Assembly: GCF_001277995.1 (NCBI RefSeq)
Contig: NZ_CP009220.1
Location: 1,922,001 to 1,986,000 of the forward strand
Direction: 5' to 3'
Length of the DNA stretch: 64,000 nt
From: Corynebacterium deserti GIMN1.010
Lineage (GTDB): Bacteria > Actinomycetota > Actinomycetes > Mycobacteriales > Mycobacteriaceae
The translations under genes were made by a program, and so were the position numbers. Numbering within the stretch: the first letter of the stretch is position 1; the number at the start of each line of letters is the position of its first letter. Positions 1-10,183 of this stretch are shown piece by piece. The notes under the pieces are model-generated. The model ran no database searches, was not told the DNA's origin, and was given only the letters and a program-made list of their open reading frames with translations.

Positions 1-227
<227 letters not shown>

Positions 228-320
228 TCAGTTCCACTGTGCATATGCACGGCGCATCTACTACGCGTGAAACCAATCATGACCTTGAGAAAATCAACGA
301 GTGCACCAACCGGCTTGTTA

Positions 321-340
321 TACCTAACGGTTAATAGTTT
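321..340 (-). promoter_or_regulatory. candidate AmtR box upstream of gdh
   Basis: The minus strand reads AAAACTATTAACCGTTAGGTA. The CTAT-N6-TTAG core differs by one base from the AmtR consensus CTAT-N6-ATAG of corynebacteria. AmtR represses nitrogen-assimilation genes when nitrogen is ample. The assignment rests on motif resemblance and on the known link of gdh to this regulon. Confidence 0.55.
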
Positions 341-571
341 TAAACTACAGGGGCACCAAAGAGCAACTTGTTTCCAAGAGAGTTAACTCACAACAATCAT
401 TCGTGCTGGTCAGTGCTCACGTTTAATTATGTCAGGCCTTCATTGATAAGACCACAAAGATTAAAAATTGGCTAAAAAATTCTTTTGATTAATCGATATC
501 TTTACGCCTCGTTGCACGCTAACTGCACAAAGACAAATTGCGAGAGAACAAATCCCGCAGACCGATTAATA

Positions 572-597
572 CCAGTTACATAACTGGTTATATAACC
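572..597. promoter_or_regulatory. overlapping tandem palindromes (operator-like)
   Basis: CCAGTTACATAACTGG (572-587) is a 7-bp perfect inverted repeat with a 2-bp spacer. It overlaps by two bases the perfect 12-bp palindrome GGTTATATAACC (586-597). Such stacked dyads are typical of dimeric repressor sites. They lie between gdh and the glycerate kinase gene and could serve either. I cannot name the regulator; GntR-type sites have this kind of geometry. Confidence 0.5.
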
Positions 598-756
598 TGC
601 CTCACCAACCCGTTTCTCCGCTGTTGCGTACGGCAGTGGAATCTGCGCCTAATCCAACTGCACTCATATCTGTAAATACCCTTGCCATGTCGCCGCCTAG
701 GTTGCTACTAGACTGAAAGCATTCATGCCAGCACAGTTGAAAGGCCACCTCATTCT

Positions 757-1860
757 ATGAGTACCTCCCCCGCCATCATTATCGCCCCGGATTCCTACAA
801 AGGAACCGCAACGGCAACGCTCGCCGCGCAGTATTTGGGTGAGGGAGTCTTAGAGGTCATCCCTGACGCCTCAATCACCTTAGCCCCCATGGCCGACGGC
901 GGCGAAGGTACTTCGGCTGTATTTGATGGTGAGGTCATAACCTTACCCACCACTAACGCCGCCGGACGCCTGACTGAAGCAAGTTACACCTTCGACGAGG
1001 CCACTGAAACGGCCTATATCGACATCGCTGCCGCCTCTGGTTTGCCCGCCGTCGCCGATAACCCCGTCCCCACTACGGGCGACACTTATGGCACTGGCGT
1101 CCTCATTGCCGATGCGGTCACCCGCGGCGCCACCCGCATTGTGTTGGGGCTAGGCGGATCCGCCACCACCGACGCAGGTTCCGGCATTCTTGTTGCACTT
1201 GGCGCCGTGCCGCGCAACAAAGCTGGTTACGGTATCGCCTCAGGTGGCGAAGCCCTTATCGACCTTGATTACATCGACACCGCTTTGCTCAACATCCCTG
1301 CAGCTGCCGTGGAATGGATCCTCCTCACCGACGTTGATGCCCCCGCCACCGGCCCCACGGGCGCGGCCGCCGTTTTCGGGCCACAAAAAGGTGCTACACC
1401 AAAGCAAGTAACGCTTCTCGACGCCTCCCTTGCGCATACCTGCACCCAATTAGACATTGATGGCACGCTCCCCGGAATGGGTGCCGCGGGCGGCATTGCC
1501 ATCGGCATAACCTGGCTTTCCACCCTCATGCACGGAACGTCAGGCCATGTCCACATCATTCCGGGCGCAGCACTTATCGCTCGCTCCAACGGCATTGAAG
1601 AGGCCCTCCCTAACGCTGATCTCCTCATCACCGGCGAGGGGCGCTTAGATTCCCAATCATTTACTGGAAAAGTGGTGGGTACTCTGCAGGCATTGGCCCA
1701 GAAAAACTCCGTTCCCCTTGCAGTGGCTGCGGGCATTGTCGCTGACGATGTCCCCGCAGAGCTACACACCTATGAAATGCTGAAATCCTCCGACGTAGCA
1801 GCACAGCTTCGTGATGCTGGTCGAAGGATCGCAGAAGATTTCTTGGCTAACCGTTTCTAA
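757..1860 (+). CDS. glycerate kinase (GarK/GlxK family)
   Basis: The 367-residue protein matches the usual length of class II glycerate kinases, which phosphorylate D-glycerate with ATP in the cytoplasm and feed it into lower glycolysis. It opens with the family-typical IIAPDSYKGT motif (residues 8-17). The glycine-rich LGGSATTDAG segment is near residues 131-140 and ITGEGRLDSQSFTGK near 291-305, both conserved in the family. The ATG at 757 is the only sensible start. The gene stands alone, divergent from gdh and convergent with the small gene at 1871. Family assignment is firm; which glycerate-forming pathway it serves is not visible here. Confidence 0.9.
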   Translation: MSTSPAIIIAPDSYKGTATATLAAQYLGEGVLEVIPDASITLAPMADGGEGTSAVFDGEVITLPTTNAAGRLTEASYTFDEATETAYIDIAAASGLPAVADNPVPTTGDTYGTGVLIADAVTRGATRIVLGLGGSATTDAGSGILVALGAVPRNKAGYGIASGGEALIDLDYIDTALLNIPAAAVEWILLTDVDAPATGPTGAAAVFGPQKGATPKQVTLLDASLAHTCTQLDIDGTLPGMGAAGGIAIGITWLSTLMHGTSGHVHIIPGAALIARSNGIEEALPNADLLITGEGRLDSQSFTGKVVGTLQALAQKNSVPLAVAAGIVADDVPAELHTYEMLKSSDVAAQLRDAGRRIAEDFLANRF

Positions 1861-1870
1861 ATTTCTCGCT

Positions 1871-2269
1871 TTAGCGCAAAATGTCCACAGTCCAGGGGTA
1901 GACAGCAGGAATTTCATAGGCCAATTCCTGCTCAAGCAGGAACGCATCCTTTGGCAATTCCGCTGGCGGAGTAAGCAGGCGAGCAAAAATCATGGTGACC
2001 TGGTTGACGGATCCCTTCACGCCGTCAACCTCGATGAGATAGCGATTAACTGACGCATCTTCCAGGTCAGCATCCTCATGCTCATCGCGGTAGGTTTGGC
2101 GCAGCTGCTCTTCAACGTCCTTATTGATCACAGCGGCAGGATCATGAATAACCAAGCCGTGGTCGATGAGACCTTTTTCTACGAGCAAATCAGAGACAAC
2201 GCTAAAACGTCCCGCCAGTGCGACGGAATCTGCATCTGGGACCAACACATCAAATTGAATCTTCGGCAT
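1871..2269 (-). CDS. conserved hypothetical protein, 132 aa
   Basis: I choose the ATG at 2269 (protein MPKIQFDVLVPDADSV...). Codons further upstream look like antisense of the neighbouring gene and give no family-like sequence. The protein is soluble and acidic, has no signal peptide, and ends in a proline-rich stretch (LLTPPAELPKDAFLL). I do not recognise a domain. It lies between glycerate kinase and the GalT-like gene and starts about 30 bp from the latter in divergent orientation, so the two probably share a short promoter region. Confidence 0.7.
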   Translation of the reverse strand: MPKIQFDVLVPDADSVALAGRFSVVSDLLVEKGLIDHGLVIHDPAAVINKDVEEQLRQTYRDEHEDADLEDASVNRYLIEVDGVKGSVNQVTMIFARLLTPPAELPKDAFLLEQELAYEIPAVYPWTVDILR

Positions 2270-2299
2270 AACACCACAGTAGACAATAGCCTTAAGGTT

Positions 2300-3628
2300 A
2301 TGAACAGCTCCTTGCACTATTCCCCCACCCCCATTCGCACCATGGCGGATGGAACCATCAAACAAATTCACCCTTTTACAGGCACTGAAGTGTGGACGGT
2401 TCCAGGGCGGGGAAACCGACCACTGTCGCATCCCGCTTCCACAACCGTCGAATTAACCGACAACGACCACACGGCTTTTTGTGCGTTTTGCTCCGACAAC
2501 ATGCTCTCTACCCCACCGGAGAAAACCCGCATCGTACGAACCACCAACGGCACCTGCGAAATTCTCCCCGGCGCGCTGCCTCATGAAGTCCACGACAACA
2601 TCGCAGAATTTCGCCGAGTACCCAATCTCTTTGAGATCGTTTCCTATGACTATTGGCACAAGAATTTTGGCTTCGAGATGGATTCGGACACCGCGATGCG
2701 GATGGCTTCCTACATCGCGCTTCCAGAAGGCCGCGAACATGTCCTCGCTATCATCCGTACCCGTCTCAAGGCTGCTGGTGAGGATCCCACCGAGCTCACC
2801 GAAAGCGAGCTGTTAGAGAAAGCGCCGAGCTATTTTGCCGGTGGCCACGATGTCATCATTGGCAGGCGTCACTTTATCGACGGCGCCACCAATGATTCCC
2901 AACTCGCTTCCTCTGGAACACTTACCCGCGCTGAACATGAGGCATTTATTCAGCTCACCGTCGACGGCATCCGGGACCTCTATGAGAAAAACCGCTACGC
3001 GCCTTATGTGGTGGCGTTTCAAAACTGGTTGAAACCTGCAGGAGCGTCCTTTGATCACCTGCACAAGCAATTAGTGGCCATTGATGAACGCGGTGGTTTA
3101 GTAAAAGATGAGCTGATGCAGCTGCGCAACAACCCCAACATGTACAACGAGTTGGCTGTTGATTACGCCGGGTATCACAACCTCATCATCGCCGAAAACG
3201 ACTTCGCCGTGGCGTTTGCAGGATTTGGTCACCGCTACCCCACGATTGAGATTTACTCCAAGTCCGCAACCCCGGAGCCGTGGCTGCACACCACCACGGA
3301 GCTACGTGGCATGAGCGATATCATTCACGCATGTCACGCCGCTACTGGAGCACAAGTTCCGTGTAATGAGGAATGGGTGCACAAGCCAGTTGACGTCGAT
3401 ATGCCGATGCCGTGGCATGTGATGATCAAGTGGCGTGTCTCTACCCTTGCCGGCTTTGAGGGCGGCTCCAAAATTTACCTCAACACGCTATCGCCTCAGA
3501 ATGTGCGCGACCGGATGGTGAAGGAAATGTATCGTCTACGCGACGAAGGCCACATCGCAACCGATCTGCGTATTGCCATGGAATGTTCGATGGAACGAAA
3601 CAGCTTGAAATACAATCCGCTGCTCTAG
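2300..3628 (+). CDS. DUF4921 family protein, GalT/HIT-like nucleotidyltransferase
   Basis: From the ATG at 2300 the protein has 442 residues; an in-frame ATG at 2342 is an alternative start. It resembles hexose-1-phosphate uridylyltransferases: a zinc-type CAFC pair lies near residues 61-64, and the HLHKQ active-site triad (HxHxQ, as in the HPHxQ of GalT) near 252-256. In GalT the central histidine carries the uridylyl group. The substrate of DUF4921 proteins is not known to me, so GalT activity itself is inference. A longer reading back to 2078 is mostly antisense to the preceding gene and was rejected. Confidence 0.8.
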   Translation: MNSSLHYSPTPIRTMADGTIKQIHPFTGTEVWTVPGRGNRPLSHPASTTVELTDNDHTAFCAFCSDNMLSTPPEKTRIVRTTNGTCEILPGALPHEVHDNIAEFRRVPNLFEIVSYDYWHKNFGFEMDSDTAMRMASYIALPEGREHVLAIIRTRLKAAGEDPTELTESELLEKAPSYFAGGHDVIIGRRHFIDGATNDSQLASSGTLTRAEHEAFIQLTVDGIRDLYEKNRYAPYVVAFQNWLKPAGASFDHLHKQLVAIDERGGLVKDELMQLRNNPNMYNELAVDYAGYHNLIIAENDFAVAFAGFGHRYPTIEIYSKSATPEPWLHTTTELRGMSDIIHACHAATGAQVPCNEEWVHKPVDVDMPMPWHVMIKWRVSTLAGFEGGSKIYLNTLSPQNVRDRMVKEMYRLRDEGHIATDLRIAMECSMERNSLKYNPLL

Positions 3629-3693
3629 GCAGAAATCACTATCTGCTGAGACCGTTTCAAAGTCAACAGTGCAGGTGCTCTACTATCTAGATC

Positions 3694-4947
3694 ATGAGCC
3701 GTATTTCAAAACTTCTAAGCAATCATGGTGTTGATCTGTCCTGGCAGGAAGCTGCCTACCAGGATTTTCATGAGCATCCGGAGCTGTCTGGTTTTGAATC
3801 AGAGACCGCCGATCGAATCCAAAAGCACCTCGCCTCGTTTGACTGTGAGGTGATCCCCAATGTGGGTGGTTACGGTATCGTGGCGATCTTTAGAAACGGT
3901 GAAGGACCAGTCGCGTTGATGCGTGCTGACTTTGATGGTCTTCCCGTCAAAGAAGTCACGGGGGTGCCGTTTGCCTCGACGCGAATGCGTCCCCATGATG
4001 GGGTCAACGTGCCCGTCATGCATGCCTGTGGCCATGATGTTCACGTCACTGCGTTGCTCGGTGCATGTGCAATTTTGAATGAACGTCGCGACGCCTGGGG
4101 TGGCACCTTTATTGCACTTTTCCAGCCATCGGAGGAAAACTCCCAAGGAGCCAACAAAATGGTTGCCGGTGGATTGGTAGATCTCATCCCGCGTCCCGAT
4201 GTGTGCTTTGGCCAGCATGTTGTACCAGGTCCAGCCGGAACGGTCATGACGATGCCAGGAGGTGCGTTGGCGGCGTGCGATTCCATTGAAATTAGAATTC
4301 AAGGTCGAAGCGCTCATGGTTCCATGCCGCACAACTCAATCGATCCCACGTTCGTGGCTGCCATGATCGTGGTGCGTCTCCAAGGAATTGTGGGCCGTGA
4401 GGTGTCGCCGGAAGATTTTGCCGTGATCTCTGTGGGCACGTTGGAATCAGGCAACACCAATAACACCATTCCTGCTAGTGCTCGTTTAGTGCTGAACTGT
4501 CGTTTCTACAACGACAAGGTGAAGCACAAGGTTTATCGCGCTATTGAACGTGTGGTTCGTGGTGAATGTCTGGCGTCGGGCATCGCGGAAGATCCAGTGA
4601 TTGAGTACTTCGCTCATGGCGATCTCACCGATAACACCCCCGAGGTGTTTGCGACCGTCCGCCCGGTGTTCAACGATGTGTTTGGTCCCGATTCCGTCGA
4701 TGCGTATCGCTGGACTGCCTCCGAGGATTTTCCCTCGATCCCGAAGGCGTTCAACAGCCCGTATCTGTACTGGACTGTGGGTGTTACTCCTCGTGATCTG
4801 TGGAACGAGGCCACAGAAAAAGACCGGGTCGCTTTTGACGTCCCGGCCAATCACATGGGCAATTTCTTGCCTGATTACGAACCAACCATGCGCGCTACAA
4901 CGACGGCGGCTGCAGCTGCGGTACTCACCTACTTGGAAGCGCCGTAG
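3694..4947 (+). CDS. M20 family amidohydrolase (N-acyl amino acid / hippurate hydrolase-like)
   Basis: The 417-residue protein has the M20D peptidase layout: an N-terminal catalytic half with the metal motif HACGHDVH (about residues 110-117), a glutamate pair in FQPSEENSQ (about 142-150), FGQHVVPG (about 172), a central dimerisation domain, and the C-terminal metal-binding region with HMGNF near residue 386. Such enzymes remove acyl groups from amino acids or cleave amides such as hippurate in the cytoplasm. The substrate cannot be read from the sequence. The gene stands alone, convergent with the broken glgP. Confidence 0.9.
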   Translation: MSRISKLLSNHGVDLSWQEAAYQDFHEHPELSGFESETADRIQKHLASFDCEVIPNVGGYGIVAIFRNGEGPVALMRADFDGLPVKEVTGVPFASTRMRPHDGVNVPVMHACGHDVHVTALLGACAILNERRDAWGGTFIALFQPSEENSQGANKMVAGGLVDLIPRPDVCFGQHVVPGPAGTVMTMPGGALAACDSIEIRIQGRSAHGSMPHNSIDPTFVAAMIVVRLQGIVGREVSPEDFAVISVGTLESGNTNNTIPASARLVLNCRFYNDKVKHKVYRAIERVVRGECLASGIAEDPVIEYFAHGDLTDNTPEVFATVRPVFNDVFGPDSVDAYRWTASEDFPSIPKAFNSPYLYWTVGVTPRDLWNEATEKDRVAFDVPANHMGNFLPDYEPTMRATTTAAAAAVLTYLEAP

Positions 4948-4948
4948 C

Positions 4949-7430
4949 TTATGCCTCTAGGTAGGTGATCAGTCCGGTTTCTGCTGGGCTGACCAGCATG
5001 GCGTTGTCAGGGACAACGCGAGCTGTCACACCGTAGTTTCCTGGCAGATCAGAGGTGAAGGTGGCGGCAAACGTTCCGTCGCCACGAGGGCTCAACACCT
5101 TGATCTCGGGATCGATCAGTTCCCCATCGGTGCCAACAGCGCCAAACAGTGCCTGAGCCTGGACATCGTCGCTGTTGAGGTCGCCGCATTCAACGCGGAC
5201 GCTGACTTCGATGTCTTCTGACGTAACTGCAGATTCAGAGACAACGAGGTCAGTGACCTCAATGCTGGACCAGTGCTGCTTGATCTTTTCCAGCCATGCG
5301 GCGTAGTCAGCTGCCTTGGATGGCTCTGCGATCAGTTCCGCCTGGTGCTTGGTTGGGCGGTAGTACTGTTCGGTGTAATCACGGACCATGCGGGTAGATG
5401 ACACCATGGGGGACAAGGTGGTCCAGGAGGCACGGACCAGGTCGAGCCACTTCTGTGGGACGCCGTTCTTGTCGCGGTCGTAGAACAGTGGTGCAACTTC
5501 GTATTCCAGCAGGTCGTATAGCGCCTGGGATTCGAGGTTGTCGCGGTAATCGAAATCCTGGGATTCGACGGTTGGGATGGTCCAGCCGGTTTCATCCTTG
5601 GGCATTTCATCCCACCAGCCATCAGAGATGGACAGGGTGAGACCACCGTTCATGACAGCCTTCATGCCGGAGGTTCCGGATGCTTCCTGTGGGCGTACTG
5701 GGTTGTTCAGCCACACGTCAGCACCGGAGATCAGGTAGCTGGCCAGGTTGATGTCGTAGTCAGGAAGGAAGAGGAAGCGGTCGCGCACACCAGCTTGATC
5801 GGCGAAGTGAACGATTTCCTGCATGAGCTTCTTGCCGCCCATGTCATGTGGGTGGGCCTTGCCGGCGATGACGAATTGCACGGGGCGCTCGTCGTTAAGC
5901 AAAATAGCGCGCAAGCGCTCTGGGTTGCGCAGCATGAGGGTCAGGCGCTTGTAGGTGGACACGCGGCGGGCGAAGCCGATGGTGAGCACCTCAGGGTCGA
6001 GGACGCGAGTAGTCCAGGTCAGCGCGCATCTGGTTGCGCACTTTCCAAATCTTTTCCGACTTGACTGCATCTGGGTTAGTCCAGGTATCAGCAACGGCGA
6101 GATCCTGGCCACCGGCGACGCGGTCAACCAATTCCTTCATCTCTGGCTTGATCCAGGTTGGCATGTGGACGCCGTTGGTGACGTGCCCTATGGGCACCTC
6201 ACGTGGCTCGTAGCCTGGGTACAGGCTGGCGAACATGTTGTGGCTTACTTCACCATGAAGCTTTGCGACGCCATTTGCATGCTGGCTCGCGCGCAGGCCC
6301 ATGTGAGCCATGTTGAAGCGGAATGGGTCAGATTCACGTCCCAGCTCAAGGGCCTTATCGATGGGCACACCTGGGCACAGCTGCTGCTCTTCTGGCAGGC
6401 CTTCGCCGAGATAGCGGCGGACCATGTCCATGTCAAAGCGGTCAATACCTGCAGGTACTGGGGTGTGGGTGGTGAAAATGTTGGATGCGCGAACCTGCTC
6501 GAATGCTGCTGGGAACTCCATGCCCTCAGCGATGCGCCCACGGATACGCTCCAGGGTGAGGAAGCCTGCGCGGCCTTCGTTTAGGTGTGCAACGGTTGGC
6601 TTTTTCAGGCCGCGTGCCTCGCAGAAGGCGTTGACAGCGCGGACACCACCGACACCGAGTACGAGTTCCTGCTTGATGCGGTGCTCGTTGTCGCCACCGT
6701 AGAGACGGTCAGTGACGTTGCGAAGATCTTCTGGGTTCTGCTCAATGTTGGTATCGAGCAACAACAGTGGGATGCGACCGACGTTGGCCACCCACAAAGC
6801 AATCTGAACAGACTGGCCAGATGGGTACGCGACAGAAACAGTTACCTGCTCTCCGTTGGCGTCGGTCACGGCCTCGATGGGGAGCTCAGCTGGATCGTGG
6901 TACTTGTACTCTTCCTGCTGCCAGCCATCGCCAGACAGAGACTGGGTGAAGTAACCATGGGTGTACAACAGACCAACACCGATGAGTGGAACGCCCAGAT
7001 CAGAGGCAGACTTCATGTGGTCGCCTGCCAAGACACCAAGACCACCCGACTAAATAGGCAGGCTCGGGTGGATACCAAATTCCATGGAGAAGTATGCGAC
7101 GAGTGGATCAGACTGGGAATTAGATCCACCGGTGGTGTTCTGGTACCACATCTGTTGGCTTAAATACTCGCTGAGGTTTTGGATCTCATTGTTGATGCGA
7201 CCCAAAAATTCCTCATCGCTAGCGAGGAACTGCAAGCGCGATGCCGGCGCCTGCAGCAGCATTTGCTTGGGATCCTCATTAAGGGTTTCCCATAGTTCCG
7301 GATCAATATCGCGGAAGAGTTGCTTTGCTTCCTCACGCCAAGACCAACGCAAGTTGTGCGCCAGCTTGACGAGTGGCTGAAGTTGGCTAGGGGGCTGGTT
7401 TTTGAACTGAACTGTTCCTACTGGTTTCAC
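4949..7430 (-). pseudogene. glgP: glycogen/alpha-glucan phosphorylase, broken by an amber codon and a frameshift
   Basis: Three adjacent minus-strand reading frames together give one alpha-glucan phosphorylase of about 827 residues, the enzyme that releases glucose-1-phosphate from glycogen. The first piece (7430-7053) ends ...MEFGIHPSLPI at a TAG at 7050-7052, where the family has tyrosine in PIYSGGLG; translation continues in the same frame as SGGLGVLAGDHM. The second piece runs out near 6005-6015, after RADLDY. The third resumes in another frame with RVLDPEVLTIGFARR, consistent with a single inserted base. The PLP-site region SGTSGMKAVMNG is intact in the third piece. As read, full-length enzyme cannot be made without suppression and frameshifting. 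Confidence 0.88.
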
Positions 7431-7476
7431 ATCCCTAAACCCAGCCTGTAATTGTCCGCTCTGCTACCGGAATGGA

Positions 7477-8379
7477 CTAACGATTAAGAAGTTCATCAGT
7501 ATCTACACCCGGAAGTGAGACAGTCACGTGGGTTCCCCAAGGATCGAGGGTGGTAACCGAGGTTCCGTTGTCGGAAAATTCGGTGCCCTTCAGGCGGTTA
7601 ACCAACATGTCTAGATCTTCACGCTCTGGGACAACGATGGCAACGTCTGCCAGGCCCAAGGTTGCTGCGCGAGGGCCTGCACCCGCAGAATGCCAGGAGT
7701 TCATTGCTACGTGGTGGTGGTATCCGCCTGCGGAAGCAAACAGTGCGCCGGCTACAGAGGTGGTTGCTTCAAAGCCAATCTTGTCCACGTAGAACTGGCG
7801 TGCCTGCTCAGTGTTGCCAACTTGCAAGTGAACATGACCAATTGAGGCTGGCAAAATTGAAGTGTTGTTGAGCACCGTTTCGCTCAGGTAGGTCTGTAGG
7901 TACTTGTTCGGGTCGAGGTAAATGGTGTCCATTCGAACGTCACCATTTCCTGCGTACAGCCACTCGGAACGTGGGCGGTCAACGTAAAGCTCGATGCCGT
8001 TGCCCTCTGGGTCGGTGAAGTAGAACGCCTCAGAAACAAGGTGATCGGACGATCCGACGAAGCGGGAACGTGGCTCGTGCGCTGCGCGGTACACGGTTGC
8101 CGCGAGGCTTTCCTTGGTGTCGAAGAGGAATGCGGTGTGGTAGAGGCCAGCCTGGCGAGGATCTACTGCTGGGAGACCTGGAGTGGAGATAAGGCGAAGC
8201 AGTGGAGTACCTGGGCGTCCCAAAACGCGGTGCACTTCCTTGCCGTGCACCTTTTCTTCCAGTGGCTGGAGGGAAAGTATGTTGGAGTAGTAGCTAGACA
8301 TACCCTCCAGGTCACCGACGCGGAGGCTGACGGCATCCATAAAGGTGTTCTGGTTGATGGTCTTTTCGAGCAGTGCCAT
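7477..8379 (-). CDS. VOC family protein (glyoxalase/extradiol dioxygenase fold)
   Basis: The 300-residue protein carries two vicinal-oxygen-chelate modules, the first near residues 16-130 and the second near 165-290. Likely metal ligands include the histidine in LYHTAFLF, the glutamate in NGIELY, and histidines in GHVHLQVG and HHHVAMNSW. This layout is annotated catechol-2,3-dioxygenase-like in many actinobacteria, but the substrate is uncertain. The ATG at 8379 follows an AGGAC ribosome site. It reads in the same direction as pyk, downstream of the pyk terminator, so it is probably transcribed separately. Confidence 0.85.
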   Translation of the reverse strand: MALLEKTINQNTFMDAVSLRVGDLEGMSSYYSNILSLQPLEEKVHGKEVHRVLGRPGTPLLRLISTPGLPAVDPRQAGLYHTAFLFDTKESLAATVYRAAHEPRSRFVGSSDHLVSEAFYFTDPEGNGIELYVDRPRSEWLYAGNGDVRMDTIYLDPNKYLQTYLSETVLNNTSILPASIGHVHLQVGNTEQARQFYVDKIGFEATTSVAGALFASAGGYHHHVAMNSWHSAGAGPRAATLGLADVAIVVPEREDLDMLVNRLKGTEFSDNGTSVTTLDPWGTHVTVSLPGVDTDELLNR

Positions 8380-8520
8380 TGTCGTTCAAGTCCTTTTATT
8401 GAGTGGGCGCTTGTTACTGTTATTCACTATTGTGCACCCATTTACTTGCCGTGTCAACTAAATTTTTAAGTTTCTCCGCTATTTACAATTCCTAGAGGTC
8501 AAACTCTTATTTAGGGACGA

Positions 8521-8556
8521 AAAAAGCACCGACCCCTGGTGGGATCAGTGCCTTTG
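8521..8556 (-). terminator. rho-independent terminator of pyk
   Basis: On the minus strand just past the pyk stop, GGCACTGATCCC pairs with GGGGTCGGTGC across an ACCA loop. The stem is followed by six T residues, a textbook intrinsic terminator. Confidence 0.85.
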
Positions 8557-8573
8557 TCGCTTTTTAGAAGCTC

Positions 8574-10007
8574 TTAGTCGAGAGGCTTAGTAACACGGGT
8601 GTCGTCGCCCAAATTATGGACGTGAATCATGTTGGTGTTGCCCGTAACTCCAGGAGGGGAACCTGCAACGACAACCATCATGTCGCCCTTGTTGTAATCA
8701 GGCATTGCCAACAGAGCGCGGTCAACTTCGCGCATCATGTCATCAGTGTCAGTAACTGGTGGACACAAGAAGGTGGTTGCACCCCACGTCAGTGCCAACT
8801 CAGAGCGAACTGCAGGTGACGGGGTGAAGACGAGCAACGGCAGCTGGCTGTGCAAACGAGCCAGACGCTTAGCGGTATCACCAGAGGTGGTGAACGCAAC
8901 CAGTGCGCGAGCGTTGAGACGCTCTGCAATGTCACGTGCAGAGTAAGAAATCACACCACGCTTGGTGCGTGGGATGTGGGTGAGATCAGGGACGCGACCA
9001 TCGGTTTCTGCGAAACGAACGATACGAGCCATGGTGCGAACCACGTTGTGTGGATCCTTACCAACAGAGGTCTCACCGGAAAGCATGACAGCGTCAGCAC
9101 CGTCGAGGACGGCGTTTGCAACGTCAGATGCTTCGGCACGGGTTGGGCGGGAGTTCTCAATCATGGAATCGAGCATCTGGGTTGCCACGATGACAGGCTT
9201 TGCGTTTTCGCGAGCAATCTGGATCGCACGCTTTTGCACCAGAGGAACTTCTTCCAAAGGAACTTCCACGCCTAGGTCACCACGAGCAACCATGACGGCG
9301 TCGAAAGCCAAGACGATGGATTCCAGTGCTGCAACAGCTTCTGGCTTCTCCAGCTTTGCGATAACTGGAACGCGACGGCCTTCCTCATCCATGATCTTGT
9401 GGACGAGTTCAACGTCTGCAGGGGAACGCACGAAAGACAGTGCAATGAAGTCAACGCCGAGCTTCAAAGCGAAGCGTAGGTCCTTGATGTCCTTTTCAGA
9501 CAGCGCAGGAACAGAAATGTCCATACCTGGAAGGGAGACACCCTTGTTGTTGGACACAGGGCCGCCTTCGACGACCTCACAGATAACGTCATTGCCTTCG
9601 ACAGAGACGCAGACGAGGCCAACCTTGCCGTCGTCAACAAGCAGGCGATCGCCGGGCTTTGCATCCTTTGCCAGGTTCTTGTAGGTGGTGGAAACGCGGT
9701 CATGGGTGCCGTCGACATCATCTACGGTGATGCGTACGGTCTCGCCGGTTTCCCATACGGTTGCGCCGTCAGTAAAACGGCCGAGGCGAATCTTTGGTCC
9801 TTGGAGGTCCGCGAGGATACCGACAGCGTTGCCGGTTTTATCCGTTGCTTCGCGTACCCAGTTGTAGTTTTGCTCGTGATCTGGGTGGTCGCCATGGGAG
9901 AAATTCAAACGGGCAACGTTCATGCCATCTTGAACCAAACGCAAAATGCCATCTGCGCTTGCCACCGCTGGGCCTAGAGTACATACAATTTTTGTTCGTC
10001 TTTCCAC
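8574..10007 (-). CDS. pyk: pyruvate kinase
   Basis: The 477-residue enzyme converts phosphoenolpyruvate and ADP to pyruvate and ATP. It starts MERRTKIVCTLGPA, the usual N terminus of the family. It contains the active-site signature AKLEKPEAV (near 219-227), MVARGDLGVEVP (near 240-251), the ATQMLDSMIENSRPTRAE segment, and MLSGETSVGKDP (near 306-317). The C-terminal allosteric domain ends with IHVHNLGDDTRVTKPLD. It is very close to C. glutamicum Pyk as I remember it, but with scattered substitutions (for example QDGMNVARL) and a slightly longer C terminus, which argues for a different strain or species. A T-rich hairpin terminator follows. Confidence 0.97.
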   Translation of the reverse strand: MERRTKIVCTLGPAVASADGILRLVQDGMNVARLNFSHGDHPDHEQNYNWVREATDKTGNAVGILADLQGPKIRLGRFTDGATVWETGETVRITVDDVDGTHDRVSTTYKNLAKDAKPGDRLLVDDGKVGLVCVSVEGNDVICEVVEGGPVSNNKGVSLPGMDISVPALSEKDIKDLRFALKLGVDFIALSFVRSPADVELVHKIMDEEGRRVPVIAKLEKPEAVAALESIVLAFDAVMVARGDLGVEVPLEEVPLVQKRAIQIARENAKPVIVATQMLDSMIENSRPTRAEASDVANAVLDGADAVMLSGETSVGKDPHNVVRTMARIVRFAETDGRVPDLTHIPRTKRGVISYSARDIAERLNARALVAFTTSGDTAKRLARLHSQLPLLVFTPSPAVRSELALTWGATTFLCPPVTDTDDMMREVDRALLAMPDYNKGDMMVVVAGSPPGVTGNTNMIHVHNLGDDTRVTKPLD

Positions 10008-10127
10008 GCCTCATAGCCTAGTACCTCACTCGCTTCCAAGCCACAAGTATTGACTTTAACTGCTCCAGGCTCAGGCTCAATAAACTCGATAAAAATTACA
10101 CATGACGTGGCAATATCAGAAAAAACC

Positions 10128-10166
10128 GGGCACCGATAAAAGAAGTCGGGCACCCGGTTCTTGGCG
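10128..10166 (-). terminator. terminator downstream of lgt
   Basis: The minus strand carries ACCGGGTGCCCGA and, 12 nt further on, TCGGTGCCCGGT. These form an imperfect GC-rich hairpin followed by a run of six T residues, placed 18-56 bp after the lgt stop. Confidence 0.75.
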
Positions 10167-10183
10167 TCAACAATTAAGAGTTC

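Noticed and set aside
5955..6584. 209-codon plus-strand frame
   Set aside because: Exactly antisense to the glgP pseudogene; composition and lack of ribosome site mark it as a shadow.
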